Numbered from the stretch's first letter, positions 38,954 to 48,242 are shown. The stretch is DNA of 49,175 bases from Pseudomonadota bacterium (GCA_026399515.1 JAPLQT010000043.1:1-49175), one strand, 5' to 3'. Notes: generated by a model not told the origin, from the sequence alone. Program-made: numbers and translations.

Positions 38954-39592
38954 CTATATCGACCGACCGCCGATCGCCCTCAAGAATTCGCTGCGCAACT
39001 GATCCGAACGTTCGAAAGCGCCGGTAAATGCCTGCGTCACCACCCGTTCGTCGCCGCGCCTGTCTTCGCCCAGCAACAGGCATAGTTGTTCGGCCTCGAC
39101 CACGCAAGCTGCGCCTTGGGCCTTGCCGTGAAGCATCAGTGCCTCGGCGATATCCCGGGTCATCCATTCCTGATACGTGAAGCGGTGGCCGATGGCATCC
39201 ACCAGCCGGGCGATGCGCCCGAAGCCGTGCAGGCGTCCGCCGGGCAGGTAGGCGACATGCGCCAGGCCGCGAAACGGCACCAGATGATGGGGGCATACGC
39301 CATGCACGGCGATGCCGCGGATCACTACCATGTCGGTGCGGTGATCGTCGAATCCCTCGCCCAGCGCCTCGGCCGGATCCATGTCGTAGCCGCCGAGCAG
39401 GCGTTTCTGCCACAGTTCGCGCACCCGCTCCGCGGTCCGGCCCATGTGCGTCATGTCCGGCGCGATGCCGCAGGCGCGCAGCAGGTCGGTCACCGCCTGC
39501 TCGAAGGCCGCCGGGTCGAAGGGGTTCTGGCGGTTAATGCCGATGCCGGCAAGGGACGTGGGAGCGGGATGATGGTCGCTGCAATTGGACAT
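38954..39592 (-). CDS. folE: GTP cyclohydrolase I (FolE)-family protein, divergent
   Basis: Starting at 39592, the protein has 212 residues with the T-fold of FolE. Zinc ligands Cys100 and His103 (GVCPHHLVPF) and Cys171 are present. The residue two before Cys171 is Gln169 (EAEQLC), where E. coli and other FolE proteins have the catalytic His. The GLSK and QERLT motifs are GFGR and QEWMT. The protein may make dihydroneopterin triphosphate for folate or pterins, but these changes suggest a separate clade with altered chemistry. A reading extended to 39709 crosses the divergent promoter region and is rejected. It converges with the crp-like gene, 8 nt apart. Confidence 0.82.
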   Translation of the reverse strand: MSNCSDHHPAPTSLAGIGINRQNPFDPAAFEQAVTDLLRACGIAPDMTHMGRTAERVRELWQKRLLGGYDMDPAEALGEGFDDHRTDMVVIRGIAVHGVCPHHLVPFRGLAHVAYLPGGRLHGFGRIARLVDAIGHRFTYQEWMTRDIAEALMLHGKAQGAACVVEAEQLCLLLGEDRRGDERVVTQAFTGAFERSDQLRSEFLRAIGGRSI

Positions 39593-39721
39593 GGTGGCAT
39601 GCAATGGTGGTTGAAGCCGAAAATCATACACGCTTGGCCGATGAGCGTCGCCGGGAAGTGCAAAACGCAAGATAATCCCTGCTCCCGAATGGATGGTACT
39701 GCGCCGCAATGAATATCGATC

Positions 39722-40984
39722 ATGCCAGCCGATAAGCTATCCGCCCGATCCGTTGCCATCATCGGCGGCGGCCCGGCCGGGCTCATGGCTGCCGAGGCTT
39801 TGAGCCAGGGCCGGACGGGATTGCGCATCGATGTCTACGACGCCATGCCTTCCGTGGCGCGCAAATTTCTGCAAGCGGGGAAGGGCGGGCTGAACCTCAC
39901 GCACACCGAGCCATGGGAAGCTTTCCTTTCCCGCTACGGCTGCCGCCGCGCGCAAATCGCCCCGCTGCTGGAGGTCTTCGGGCCGGAGGCGTTGCGCGAC
40001 TGGGCGTATGGGTTGGGCATCGAAACCTTCGTGGGATCGTCGGGACGAGTGTTTCCCGGCGGCATGAAGGCCGCGCCTCTGCTGCGCGCCTGGCTGCATC
40101 GCCTGCGGGCCGGCGGCGTCAATATTCATGTCCGGCATCGTTGGTGCGGCTGGACGGAGCAGGACCAGGGACTGCGGTTTTCAACGTCGAACGGCGATCT
40201 CATCGTGCATGCCGATGCACTGGTGCTGGCGCTGGGTGGCGGAAGCTGGGCGAGGCTGGGCTCCGATGGCGCCTGGGTGCCATGGCTGGTCCAGCGCCAG
40301 GTTCCGGTTGCGCCTCTGCGTCCAGCCAACTGCGGCTTCGATGTCCTTGGAACTGGCTGGAGCGAGCACTTTCGTACGCGCTTCGCCGGGCATCCGGTCA
40401 AGAACATCGAGCTCAGCTTCACCGATGCGGCGAGTGTCCTGCATCGCCGACTGGGAGAGTTCATGGTGACCGCTACGGGGGTCGAGGGCAGCCTGATCTA
40501 CGCCTTTTCCGCGGCGCTACGCGATGAAATCGCCGCCTCCGGCACCGCGACGCTTTACCTCGATCTGGCACCTGCCTGGGAATTGCCGCGCCTCATCGCG
40601 GAGGTATCGCGGCCGCGCGGATCCAGGTCGCTGGCGAGCCATCTACAGAGCCGGCTGGGAATCAAAGGCGTGAAAATGGGCTTGTTGCGGGAACTTCTGC
40701 ATGAACAGGAGTTTGCCGATCCGGCGCGGCTGGGTGCCGCCATCAAACGGCTGCCGCTCAAGCTGGGTGCCGCCCGTCCGCTGGATGAAGCGATCAGCAG
40801 CGCGGGCGGTGTGGCTTTCGAGGCACTCGACGAGCACCTGATGATCCGTTCCCTGCCCGGCGTGTTCTGCGCCGGCGAGATGCTGGACTGGGAAGCGCCG
40901 ACGGGCGGTTATCTGCTCACTGCCTGTTTTGCCAGCGGCCGTGCCGCAGGGCTCGGGGCGTTGGCATGGCTTGACGGCTTATGA
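39722..40984 (+). CDS. BaiN/HI0933-like NAD(P)/FAD-dependent oxidoreductase (TIGR03862-type)
   Basis: The 420-residue flavoprotein begins with a dinucleotide-binding motif VAIIGGGPAGLMAAEALS and has the family landmarks KFLQAGKGGLNLTHTE, ALGGGSWARLGSDG, SSAGGVAFEALDE and the C-terminal FAD contact GEMLDWEAPTGGYLLTACFASGRAAG (spread over about 26 residues). Related proteins act as flavin-dependent reductases or remain uncharacterised. It is divergent from the folE-like gene (129 nt between starts). Its last 6 nt overlap the tail of a small minus-strand gene. Confidence 0.88.
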   Translation: MPADKLSARSVAIIGGGPAGLMAAEALSQGRTGLRIDVYDAMPSVARKFLQAGKGGLNLTHTEPWEAFLSRYGCRRAQIAPLLEVFGPEALRDWAYGLGIETFVGSSGRVFPGGMKAAPLLRAWLHRLRAGGVNIHVRHRWCGWTEQDQGLRFSTSNGDLIVHADALVLALGGGSWARLGSDGAWVPWLVQRQVPVAPLRPANCGFDVLGTGWSEHFRTRFAGHPVKNIELSFTDAASVLHRRLGEFMVTATGVEGSLIYAFSAALRDEIAASGTATLYLDLAPAWELPRLIAEVSRPRGSRSLASHLQSRLGIKGVKMGLLRELLHEQEFADPARLGAAIKRLPLKLGAARPLDEAISSAGGVAFEALDEHLMIRSLPGVFCAGEMLDWEAPTGGYLLTACFASGRAAGLGALAWLDGL

Positions 40985-41146
40985 TGAAGCAGGTTCCGTA
41001 TGGACCGGCTCTATCGGCTCGGGACTCGCTTCAGCGTCGGGGTGCACGGTGTTTTTCTCGAGTTTGCGTTTCAGCTTTTCCTCGTTCTTCTTCTTTTTCG
41101 CCAATTCCTTTTGACGTTTTTCAAACTGAAAGTTGGGTTTTGCCAA
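40979..41146 (-). CDS. Small lysine-rich protein, 55 residues, TTG start
   Basis: On the minus strand a TTG at 41146, preceded by AGAGGTGACATC, opens a 55-codon frame ending in TAA at 40979. The product starts (M)AKPNFQFEKRQKELAKKKK, continues with a second run of Lys and Glu, and ends with a Pro/Glu-rich tail. This opening recurs in short conserved proteins of proteobacteria that are usually annotated as hypothetical; that is from memory. The charged N-half is probably a single helix that could bind RNA or ribosomes. It overlaps the end of the flavoprotein gene tail-to-tail by 6 nt. Confidence 0.7.
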   Translation of the reverse strand: MAKPNFQFEKRQKELAKKKKNEEKLKRKLEKNTVHPDAEASPEPIEPVHTEPASS

Positions 41147-41216
41147 GATGTCACCTCTTCATGGACAGTTATTGAATCGCCGGCAGCTTAGTCATCGCTC
41201 GGCAGGGGTTGCGGTG

Positions 41217-42038
41217 CTACATCGGCGTAAAAAACCTCGTGCCCATTTCTTCCAGCCCCAGCATGCCGAGCAGTTCATGCAAGCGCTCGGTCGGTCGTTT
41301 GCGCGGCAGGTTCTGGTCGCGAGCGATGATGAGCTCGTTTTTCATTGAATGCTCCCATCCCACCAACTCGGTCACGCTGACCTGGTAGCCGTGCGCTTCC
41401 AACTGGAGGCAGCGCAGGACATTGGTAATGTGGCTGCCAAATTCCCGGGTATGCAGCGGATGGCGCCAAAGCTCGGCCAAAGCACTACCGGCGAGTATTT
41501 TACCCTTGTTTTTCCTGAGCACGGCGGCGACTTCGGCCTGACAACAAGGAACCAGGACGATATACGGGACTTTCCTGCCCAGCGCGAAGCGAATCGCGTC
41601 ATCGGTCGCAGTGTCGCAGGCATGCAGGGCGGTCACCATATCGACCCGTGCCGGCAGGCTAGTCGAGGTTATCGAATCCGCCACCGACAGGCTCAGGAAG
41701 CTCATGCCTGGGAAATTCAACCGTCTGGCCAGATCCCGGGACCGTGTCACCAGTTCGTCGCGTGTTTCGATGCCATACACATGGCATCCCTGGTTCAGCG
41801 TCTTGAAAAACAGGTCGTAGAGGATGAAACCCAGATAGGACTTGCCGGCGCCATGATCGACGAGTTGGATGTCGGGATGCGCCTGGTGGATTTCCTGGAG
41901 CAGCGGTTCGATGAATTGATGGAGATGATAAATCTGCTTGAGCTTGCGCCGGCTGTCCTGATTCATCTTGCCATCCCGGGTCAGGATGTGCAGCTCTTTC
42001 AACAATTCAACCGATTGACCGGGCTTGATGTCGTGCAT
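41217..42038 (-). CDS. SAM-dependent methyltransferase (Methyltransf_32-like)
   Basis: The 273-residue protein has a class I methyltransferase core. Motif I is LVDHGAGKSYLGF, an acidic residue follows in YGIETRDEL, and ALHACDTATDDAI and VPCCQAEV are typical for the Methyltransf_32 group that resembles RNA methyltransferases. The target is unknown. AGGA lies a few nt before the start. It lies 100 nt downstream of the alcohol dehydrogenase gene on the same strand and may be transcribed with it. Confidence 0.85.
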   Translation of the reverse strand: MHDIKPGQSVELLKELHILTRDGKMNQDSRRKLKQIYHLHQFIEPLLQEIHQAHPDIQLVDHGAGKSYLGFILYDLFFKTLNQGCHVYGIETRDELVTRSRDLARRLNFPGMSFLSLSVADSITSTSLPARVDMVTALHACDTATDDAIRFALGRKVPYIVLVPCCQAEVAAVLRKNKGKILAGSALAELWRHPLHTREFGSHITNVLRCLQLEAHGYQVSVTELVGWEHSMKNELIIARDQNLPRKRPTERLHELLGMLGLEEMGTRFFTPM

Positions 42039-42138
42039 GGCTTCCTGGGGTTTTTGAAATTGCGGCCGTCTGTCGGGAAGCCGGCAGTATAGCGTTCCTG
42101 GCTGTCTAAGCTCTGAGCGTTACGCCTGTTCACAAATC

Positions 42139-43137
42139 TTAAAGCAACTCCAGGACGGCGGCGCCCTGGAATTCGCCCCGGCGCAGTTGCAGCAAGGCTT
42201 CATTGGCCTGCTCAAGCGGGAAGCGCCGGACTTCGGTTCGAATGGGCACTTGTTGCGCCAGGTCCAGAAACTCTTCGCCGTCGCGGCGAGTCAGGTTGGC
42301 GACGGAGCGGATTTGCCGTTCGCCCCACAGCAGCTGATACGGGAACGCCGGAATGTCGCTCATGTGTATGCCGGCGCAGACGACGCTGCCGCCTTTCTCC
42401 AGGTGACCGAGTGCGACGGGCACCAGCGCGCCTACCGGGGCAAAGATCAGTGCCGCTGCGAGCTTTTCCGGCGGTTCCTGCCCGCTGTCGCCGGCCCAGG
42501 CGGCGCCGAGACCGGCGGCGAATTCCTGGCTGGCAAAGTCACCGGGCCGGGTGAAGGCATAGAACTCGCGGCCCTGGAATTTCAACACCTGGGCGACGAT
42601 ATGCGCTGCCGCGCCGAAGCCATAGAGCCCTATCCGCTGGGCGTCGCCCGCCAGGCGCAGGGCGCGATAGCCGATCAGTCCGGCGCAGAGCAGGGGGGCC
42701 AGTTCGGCGGCATCGCCGGCATTCGGCAGGGGGAAACAGTAGTGCGCATCAGCCAAAGTGTATTCGGCGTAACCGCCGTTGATCTGGTAACCGGTAAAGC
42801 GTGCCTGGTCGCAGAGATTCTCCTGGTCATGGGTGCAGAAATGGCATATGCCGCAGGTCCAGCCCAGCCAGGGCACGCCGACGCGCTGGTCGATGTGGAA
42901 ACCTTTTACGGCGCTGCCGATGGCGGCTACGCGACCGACGATTTCATGGCCAGGGATGATGGGAAGCAAGGGATCCGGCAATTCGCCGTCGATCAGATGC
43001 AGGTCGGTGCGACAGATGCCGCAGGCTTCCACCTTGATCAGCAGGGTGTTGGCTTCCAGTGTCGGCAGTGGCAATTCGGCCGGGCGCAGTGGCGAAGCCA
43101 GCAGTTCGAGGATCATGGCACGCATCGTGGCGTTCAT
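42139..43137 (-). CDS. Zinc-dependent alcohol dehydrogenase family protein
   Basis: The 332-residue medium-chain dehydrogenase has the catalytic zinc ligands in CGICRTDLH (Cys42) and PGHEIVG (His64-Glu65), the four structural zinc cysteines in WTCGICHFCTHDQENLC, and a Rossmann region beginning RIGLYGFGAAAHIVAQ. The Gly-Phe-Gly-Ala-Ala-Ala version of the GxGxxG motif is usual for this subgroup. It oxidises an alcohol or reduces an aldehyde with NAD(P). The ATG overlaps the stop of the LonC-like protease gene by 4 nt (ATGA), so the two are translationally coupled. Confidence 0.92.
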   Translation of the reverse strand: MNATMRAMILELLASPLRPAELPLPTLEANTLLIKVEACGICRTDLHLIDGELPDPLLPIIPGHEIVGRVAAIGSAVKGFHIDQRVGVPWLGWTCGICHFCTHDQENLCDQARFTGYQINGGYAEYTLADAHYCFPLPNAGDAAELAPLLCAGLIGYRALRLAGDAQRIGLYGFGAAAHIVAQVLKFQGREFYAFTRPGDFASQEFAAGLGAAWAGDSGQEPPEKLAAALIFAPVGALVPVALGHLEKGGSVVCAGIHMSDIPAFPYQLLWGERQIRSVANLTRRDGEEFLDLAQQVPIRTEVRRFPLEQANEALLQLRRGEFQGAAVLELL

Positions 43138-45560
43138 CCCTGCTTTTCCTTCTTGGCGGCGCGGCGCTTGGTGGCCGAGCCGAAGGCCTGGCGCAGGGCC
43201 GACATTTCGGCGAGTTGGCTCGCCACCAGGTAATTGATCGAGCCTTCCGGCACCACGCCCTGCTCGTCGGGCACGCCTGCCGGCACTCCGGTGAGCAACT
43301 CGATGGCTTGGTCGATCTCGGTCACCGCGTAAATGCGGAACTGGCCTTCGGCGCAGGCGGCGACCACGTCTTCGCGCAACATCAGGTGCTTGACGTTGGA
43401 TTCCGGAATCACCACACCCTGTTCGCCGCTCAGCCCGCGCGCCTTGCAGATGTCGAAGAAACCTTCGATTTTTTCGTTCACGCCGCCGATCGGCTGGACG
43501 CGTCCGTACTGGTTAACCGAACCGGTGATGGCCAGAGACTGCTTGATCGGCAGGCCGGACAGCGCCGAGAGGAGGGCGCACAACTCGCCCAACGAGGCGC
43601 TGTCGCCTTCGACCGGACCATAGGATTGCTCGAACACCAGGCTGGCCGACAGCGACAAGGGAATGTTGTGCGAATAGCGCGAGGCCAGGAAGGCCGACAG
43701 GATCATCACGCCCTTGGAATGAAGCGACCCGCCTAGTTCGGCTTCGCGCTCGATATCGATGACATCCCCTTCGCCGAGACGAACCGTGGCGGTAATGCGC
43801 ATCGGATGGGCGAACATGAAATCGCCGAGATCGATCACAGCCAGCCCATTGATCTGGCCGACATGCGCGCCGGTCACCGAAATCAGCAGGTTTTCCCGCA
43901 GGATCTGTTCCTGCGAGGCATCCCGCAGCCTGCTGGCACGGCGGATCTGCGCCTGCAACGCGGACTCGACGTGTTCACGCACCACGACCTGCCGTCCCGC
44001 CATACCGGCACAATGATCGGCTTCCTGGACAAGCGCCGAGATCCGTCGCGTGCTGGCGGAAAATTTCTCCGAATCGCCGGTCAATCGCGCCCCGTGCTCG
44101 ATGACCCGTGCCACAGCGCCGCGGTCGAAGGGACGCAAATCGGCGGCGCGCGCCAGGGTGGCGACGAAGCTGGCGTAAAGCTTGGTGTTGGCCGCGTCGC
44201 GGGGGATGTCGTCCTCGAAATCGGCGGCGACCTTGAACAGGTCTTCGAATTCCGGATCGTATTCCTTGAGCAGGTAGTAGTGCAGCCGCTCGCCCACCAG
44301 GATCACCTTCACTTCCAGCGGCATGGGCTGGGGTTCCATGGGCAGGGTGCTGATCAGGCCGAATACCTGGCCCAGCGATTCGATACGCACCTGGGATGAG
44401 CGCAAGGCGCGCTTCAGTCCTTCCCAGGCATAGGGTTGGGTCAGCACCTTGAGCGCGTCCAGCACCAGGTAGCCGCCGTTGGCGCGATGCAGTGCCCCGG
44501 ATTTGATGAAGGTGAAGTTGGTCACCAGCATGCCCATATGGGCAATGTGATCGACACGACCGACCAGGTTAGGGAAGATCGGGTTATCCTCGAATACCAC
44601 CGGTGCAGCCTTGGCTGCGCTGTTGTCCACCAGCAGATTAACCTGGTAGCGGATCAGCGAGATGCTGCCGCTGATCATCAACTCATTCGAATCGTCGTCG
44701 GATTTAGGCGCTTCCCGCAAGGCTTCGCCGATCTCGACGATGTCGCGCATCGCTTCGTCCAGGAATCCCAGGACGTTGTCGAGATCGGTATAGCGCTCCT
44801 TGAGTTCCTCGATCAGGTGGCCGGCCGCCAGGCGCAACGTGTCGCGGCTTGCCTCCTTGATACGTCCCTGCATTTCGTGCCGCCAGCGCGGGAACTGTAG
44901 GGTCAGTTTGTGCAGGCGTTCGCCGTATTCTTCGATCGCTTTGCCGAGGCGTTCCTTGTCCTCGTCTGGAAGTTTTTCGAATTCCTCGGGACCCATGGTT
45001 TCCTCGCCCTTGACCGGTGCGAAGATGAAGCCATGCGGAGTGCGCAGCAAGGCGACCCCATGCTCGGCGGATTCATGGCCCAACTGGCGCAGGGCGTTGT
45101 CTTCCTTCTGCTTGAATTCCTCCTGGATGGCCTCGATGCGGGTGCGATACTCGTCGCTTTCGAAGGCGACGGTAATCGCCTTGGCCAGTTCGGAGACGAA
45201 TTGCTGCATGTCTTTCTTGAGTTGGGCACCGCGACCCTGCGGCAGGCGCAGCAGGGTCGGCATGTTGGCTTCGGAGAAATTATTGACATAGCACCAATCG
45301 CTCGGTGTTGGCTCCCTCGTGGCCTTGGTTTCAAGCATGCGACGCACCGCTGAATGGCGCCCGGAGCCCGGTTCGCCCAGGACGAACAGGTTATAGCCGG
45401 GCCGCTTGATGTCGATGCCGAAGCGTATGGCGTCGATGGCGCGCGACTGATCCACGGTTTCGGTTGATTCCGACAATTCGGCGGTGGTCTGGAATTCGAG
45501 CAGTGCGGCGTCGCAGCCGCGAAACAGCAATTGCGTGTCGAGGGGCTTGATTTCAGTCAT
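43134..45560 (-). CDS. Lon-family ATP-dependent protease without the Lon N-domain (AAA_32 type)
   Basis: The 808-residue protein has an N-terminal AAA_32-type ATPase region with a Walker A variant GEPGSGRHS (Arg in place of Lys, common in this group), a helical insert (about 150-300), the SGALHRANGGYLVLDALKVL Walker B-like segment, and a C-terminal Lon proteolytic domain. The Ser-Lys dyad is Ser654 (EGDSASL) and Lys697 (GGVNEKIEG), 43 residues apart as in E. coli Lon. It would degrade selected or misfolded proteins, though ATP dependence in this group is uncertain. Its stop overlaps the start of the alcohol dehydrogenase gene. Confidence 0.92.
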   Translation of the reverse strand: MTEIKPLDTQLLFRGCDAALLEFQTTAELSESTETVDQSRAIDAIRFGIDIKRPGYNLFVLGEPGSGRHSAVRRMLETKATREPTPSDWCYVNNFSEANMPTLLRLPQGRGAQLKKDMQQFVSELAKAITVAFESDEYRTRIEAIQEEFKQKEDNALRQLGHESAEHGVALLRTPHGFIFAPVKGEETMGPEEFEKLPDEDKERLGKAIEEYGERLHKLTLQFPRWRHEMQGRIKEASRDTLRLAAGHLIEELKERYTDLDNVLGFLDEAMRDIVEIGEALREAPKSDDDSNELMISGSISLIRYQVNLLVDNSAAKAAPVVFEDNPIFPNLVGRVDHIAHMGMLVTNFTFIKSGALHRANGGYLVLDALKVLTQPYAWEGLKRALRSSQVRIESLGQVFGLISTLPMEPQPMPLEVKVILVGERLHYYLLKEYDPEFEDLFKVAADFEDDIPRDAANTKLYASFVATLARAADLRPFDRGAVARVIEHGARLTGDSEKFSASTRRISALVQEADHCAGMAGRQVVVREHVESALQAQIRRASRLRDASQEQILRENLLISVTGAHVGQINGLAVIDLGDFMFAHPMRITATVRLGEGDVIDIEREAELGGSLHSKGVMILSAFLASRYSHNIPLSLSASLVFEQSYGPVEGDSASLGELCALLSALSGLPIKQSLAITGSVNQYGRVQPIGGVNEKIEGFFDICKARGLSGEQGVVIPESNVKHLMLREDVVAACAEGQFRIYAVTEIDQAIELLTGVPAGVPDEQGVVPEGSINYLVASQLAEMSALRQAFGSATKRRAAKKEKQG

Positions 45561-45958
45561 GTTGTTAGTCGATCAGAGGGGTCACCGCATCGGTTCAATC
45601 TGAAACTAACTATAGATTGCCGCAACCGCCGCTACAATAATGACATGCAGCATGGAAATGAAATATTGACGAGAATAAGGTGTCAATCGACCCGGGGCGG
45701 ACACAAAGTCGGAGCGCAACAATCTCGCAGGCCAACAGCTTCAATACTTCCTCCGATCGGCGAACGCGCGTTGACCTGGAATTGTTGCTATATTTGCCGA
45801 AGTAAACCAGCAATGCCGGTAGCGGAATTTCCCATGACAAGTCCTTCAAATTTCCGGCCTGGCCGATGCCGCATCGCCATCCACGTGGAAGACGATCTAT
45901 TGTTTGGGCGAGTTCGGCACGATTAGCGGTTAGGCCTTAGGCACACACCAAAGAGGGC
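45561..45958. other. 398-nt intergenic region between divergent genes
   Basis: This stretch separates the protease gene (minus) from a secreted unknown (plus) and should contain both promoters. It is more AT-rich than the surroundings. Open frames crossing it have no ribosome sites and no recognisable protein features, including a 30-codon frame at 45834-45926. I see no tRNA-like fold, terminator or clear promoter. Confidence 0.4.
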
Positions 45959-46657
45959 ATGTTGCGACTCATCATTCTTCAACTGTTGGTCATGATGGCA
46001 TTTGGCGCGCAGGCGGCATCGGTCAATCTGGCCGGCCGGAAGATCGAAATCCCGATTCCCACCGAATACTGCCAGTTTGGCAAGCGTCTGGTCGATATCG
46101 AGCTGGCTCGGGTCTTATTGAACGAGCTCGGCAATGACAATCAGGTACTGGCATTCTTCGCGGATTGCGATGAACTGGACGACTACCGGCATCGCCGCAG
46201 AAATGCGCTGGATAACTTCGGACTGGTTTTCGCCCAGAAGCGCAATGGCAACAGCCCCGTGCCGATTACTGGTCGGTCGCGCCAGGAGTTCATCAAGGAC
46301 ATGGGCGGCGTGATCATTTCAGACCCGTCCGATGTCGTCAAACTTGGCGAAGCCCACTACAAGCTTGCGCAGGCCAGGGGCAAACTTTCCTTGCAGTCCC
46401 AGCAGCCTTTCCATCTCCAGGCCGACGACAACGGAGCCTACTTCGGTATAGTCGGGCAACTCAGCGATAGCGACGGGAAACCATCGACTGTGCTGGGTGT
46501 ATTAGGCATCACGCTGGTCAAGGAGATGTTTCTTTCCATTGAAATCTATCGAAGATCCAATGCATCGCCGCCGATCGAAGAGTTGCTCGAGCGGCAACAA
46601 GCTGCGATGGCGAAACTTGTCGAGGCGAATCGGTTATCGCCGGACTCACGAAAATGA
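45959..46657 (+). CDS. Hypothetical exported protein, function unknown
   Basis: The 232-residue product starts with a clear Sec signal peptide (MLRLIILQLLVMMAFGAQA, cleaved near residue 19). The mature part begins SVNLAGRKIEIPIPTEYC, and two cysteines (EYC and DCDEL) could form a disulfide. Later segments are a DMGGVIISDPSDVVKLG region and a beta-rich AYFGIVGQLSD. I do not recognise the family. The protein looks periplasmic and lacks visible enzymatic motifs. It converges with the thioredoxin-fold gene with only 1 nt between stop codons. Confidence 0.7.
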   Translation: MLRLIILQLLVMMAFGAQAASVNLAGRKIEIPIPTEYCQFGKRLVDIELARVLLNELGNDNQVLAFFADCDELDDYRHRRRNALDNFGLVFAQKRNGNSPVPITGRSRQEFIKDMGGVIISDPSDVVKLGEAHYKLAQARGKLSLQSQQPFHLQADDNGAYFGIVGQLSDSDGKPSTVLGVLGITLVKEMFLSIEIYRRSNASPPIEELLERQQAAMAKLVEANRLSPDSRK

Positions 46658-46658
46658 G

Positions 46659-48242
46659 TCAGGACGTTTCCTGAAAGACGACGCTGTCGCAGGCAGATCT
46701 TGAGGGATCCGCGGCTGGCAGTCTTTTGCAAATGCCGGCCAACTGTGCCTGTAGCCGTCGGATCACCGCCGCATGCGCGTTTTCCCGGTTCCATTCCCGC
46801 AAACTCTTGCCGACGCGTTCCAACGAGCGGAGGTTACGTTCATAAAACGTGTCGGGCGCGGTCTTGAGTTCTCCCAATACGCGTTTCGTGGCTGCCTCGA
46901 TGGGAGCTTCATGGTCGGGCGCCATCTCGGTCAAGGTCTTTATATACGAGGCACCCCATTGCAGCCGGGTTGCCGGACCCGCCGACGCTGCGTAGGCTTT
47001 CGCGGCCCACTCGACAGCGGCGGCCTTGTCGCCGCGTTTCTTGGCATTGGCCGCCAGGCCGAGCATGAAATAGTAGGGCGAATGGGATCGCTTCAATTCC
47101 GCCTTCAGCAGGTTGTCGGATTCATCGAACAGGCCAGCTTCGGTGAGAACGTCCGCAGCCGCACTGATCACTGACTGACGGGCATAGCGATCGGTGGTGG
47201 TGTGATCGGCCCGCGCCACTTCGTTGCGGGCTTTCTGCAGAATGGCATCGGACAGTGCGCCTGGATCGTTCTCCAGCCTGGCCAATGCGACTTTCCCTGC
47301 CATGGCCATCAACCGATCCGTGGTGGATAAGCTGCCATCTTCCAGGAACCGGTCCAGCGCCGCATTCCACGCTGATCCGAGTTGTCTCTGCTCATCGGAT
47401 TTCGCCGAGGCCAGGTAAGTCATGACGTCACCGGCGTAATTAGTGATCAGGTCGAAGTTTTCGCGCGCCAGCCTGGGATTGCCGAGCATGGCCAGCACCT
47501 GACCGACGGCGGCATTATCGGGACTGTTCTTCGCACCCTTGGCGGTCGCTTCGACGACCAAGGCGCGTAGCGCAAATCGGGCGGAAATATCCGGGGCAAC
47601 AGGCTTGCATGCCGAGGCGAGGCGCTTCAAGGTCGTGGCGAGATCCTTCGCAGGCAGCAGTTGCTGTTCGTCGGTATCCCAGGAATAAAAGGCCAACAGC
47701 CTCCAGTCATCCATGCTTAGGCCAGGGGCATTGTCAAGCGCCGATCCCAGCAGTTCCTTGACCGGCCGTGCCGCATTGATGCCTATGCTCAGCATCTGCA
47801 TGTAGCGTTCAGCGTCGACTTCTCCGGGAAGCCGGGTGATCTCTTCGCCGTTGGGCTTGAAGAGGATCATGGTCGGATAGCCCCGGACTTTGAAGCGTGC
47901 GCCGAGTTTCTGTGCGCCCGGGCTGTCGCCGTCGATGTAGACCGGCAGGAAGAAACGGGATTTTTCAATAAAGTCCTGGCGGTTGAAGATGGTCGCCTTG
48001 ACCTGGTTGCAAGGCGGGCACCAGCGCGCTCCCCAGTAGAGGAAGACCGGTTTGTTGCTGGCTTTGGCGGCTGCAAACACGCTATCGACTGTGCCTTTCC
48101 GCCATGGGATTTCATGGTCCGAATGAGCCTGCGCCACAGTGGGGACGCTCACGACATCTTTTCCCGCGGCCGACCATGCCGTCAGCGGCATGAGGGAAAG
48201 CAGCCATGCGGCCGCGCAGTAAGGCTTCAAGTTTGCAGACAT
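46659..48242 (-). CDS. Exported thioredoxin-fold protein with a long helical C-terminal region
   Basis: The start at 48242 has GGAGGA in front and gives 527 residues. A signal peptide (to about residue 25) is followed by a thioredoxin domain with the active-site motif WCPPC (74-78) and the GYPTMILFKPNGEE segment carrying the cis-proline. From about 190 to the end the chain is mostly Ala/Leu/Lys-rich helix with TPR-like spacing, perhaps for protein contacts. It probably acts in periplasmic disulfide reduction or isomerisation. It lies 63 nt downstream of the TauE/SafE gene and may be cotranscribed. Confidence 0.85.
   Translation of the reverse strand: MSANLKPYCAAAWLLSLMPLTAWSAAGKDVVSVPTVAQAHSDHEIPWRKGTVDSVFAAAKASNKPVFLYWGARWCPPCNQVKATIFNRQDFIEKSRFFLPVYIDGDSPGAQKLGARFKVRGYPTMILFKPNGEEITRLPGEVDAERYMQMLSIGINAARPVKELLGSALDNAPGLSMDDWRLLAFYSWDTDEQQLLPAKDLATTLKRLASACKPVAPDISARFALRALVVEATAKGAKNSPDNAAVGQVLAMLGNPRLARENFDLITNYAGDVMTYLASAKSDEQRQLGSAWNAALDRFLEDGSLSTTDRLMAMAGKVALARLENDPGALSDAILQKARNEVARADHTTTDRYARQSVISAAADVLTEAGLFDESDNLLKAELKRSHSPYYFMLGLAANAKKRGDKAAAVEWAAKAYAASAGPATRLQWGASYIKTLTEMAPDHEAPIEAATKRVLGELKTAPDTFYERNLRSLERVGKSLREWNRENAHAAVIRRLQAQLAGICKRLPAADPSRSACDSVVFQETS

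Noticed and set aside
45834-45926. A 30-codon frame upstream of the secreted unknown
   Set aside because: No ribosome site, no recognisable composition and nothing to support translation.
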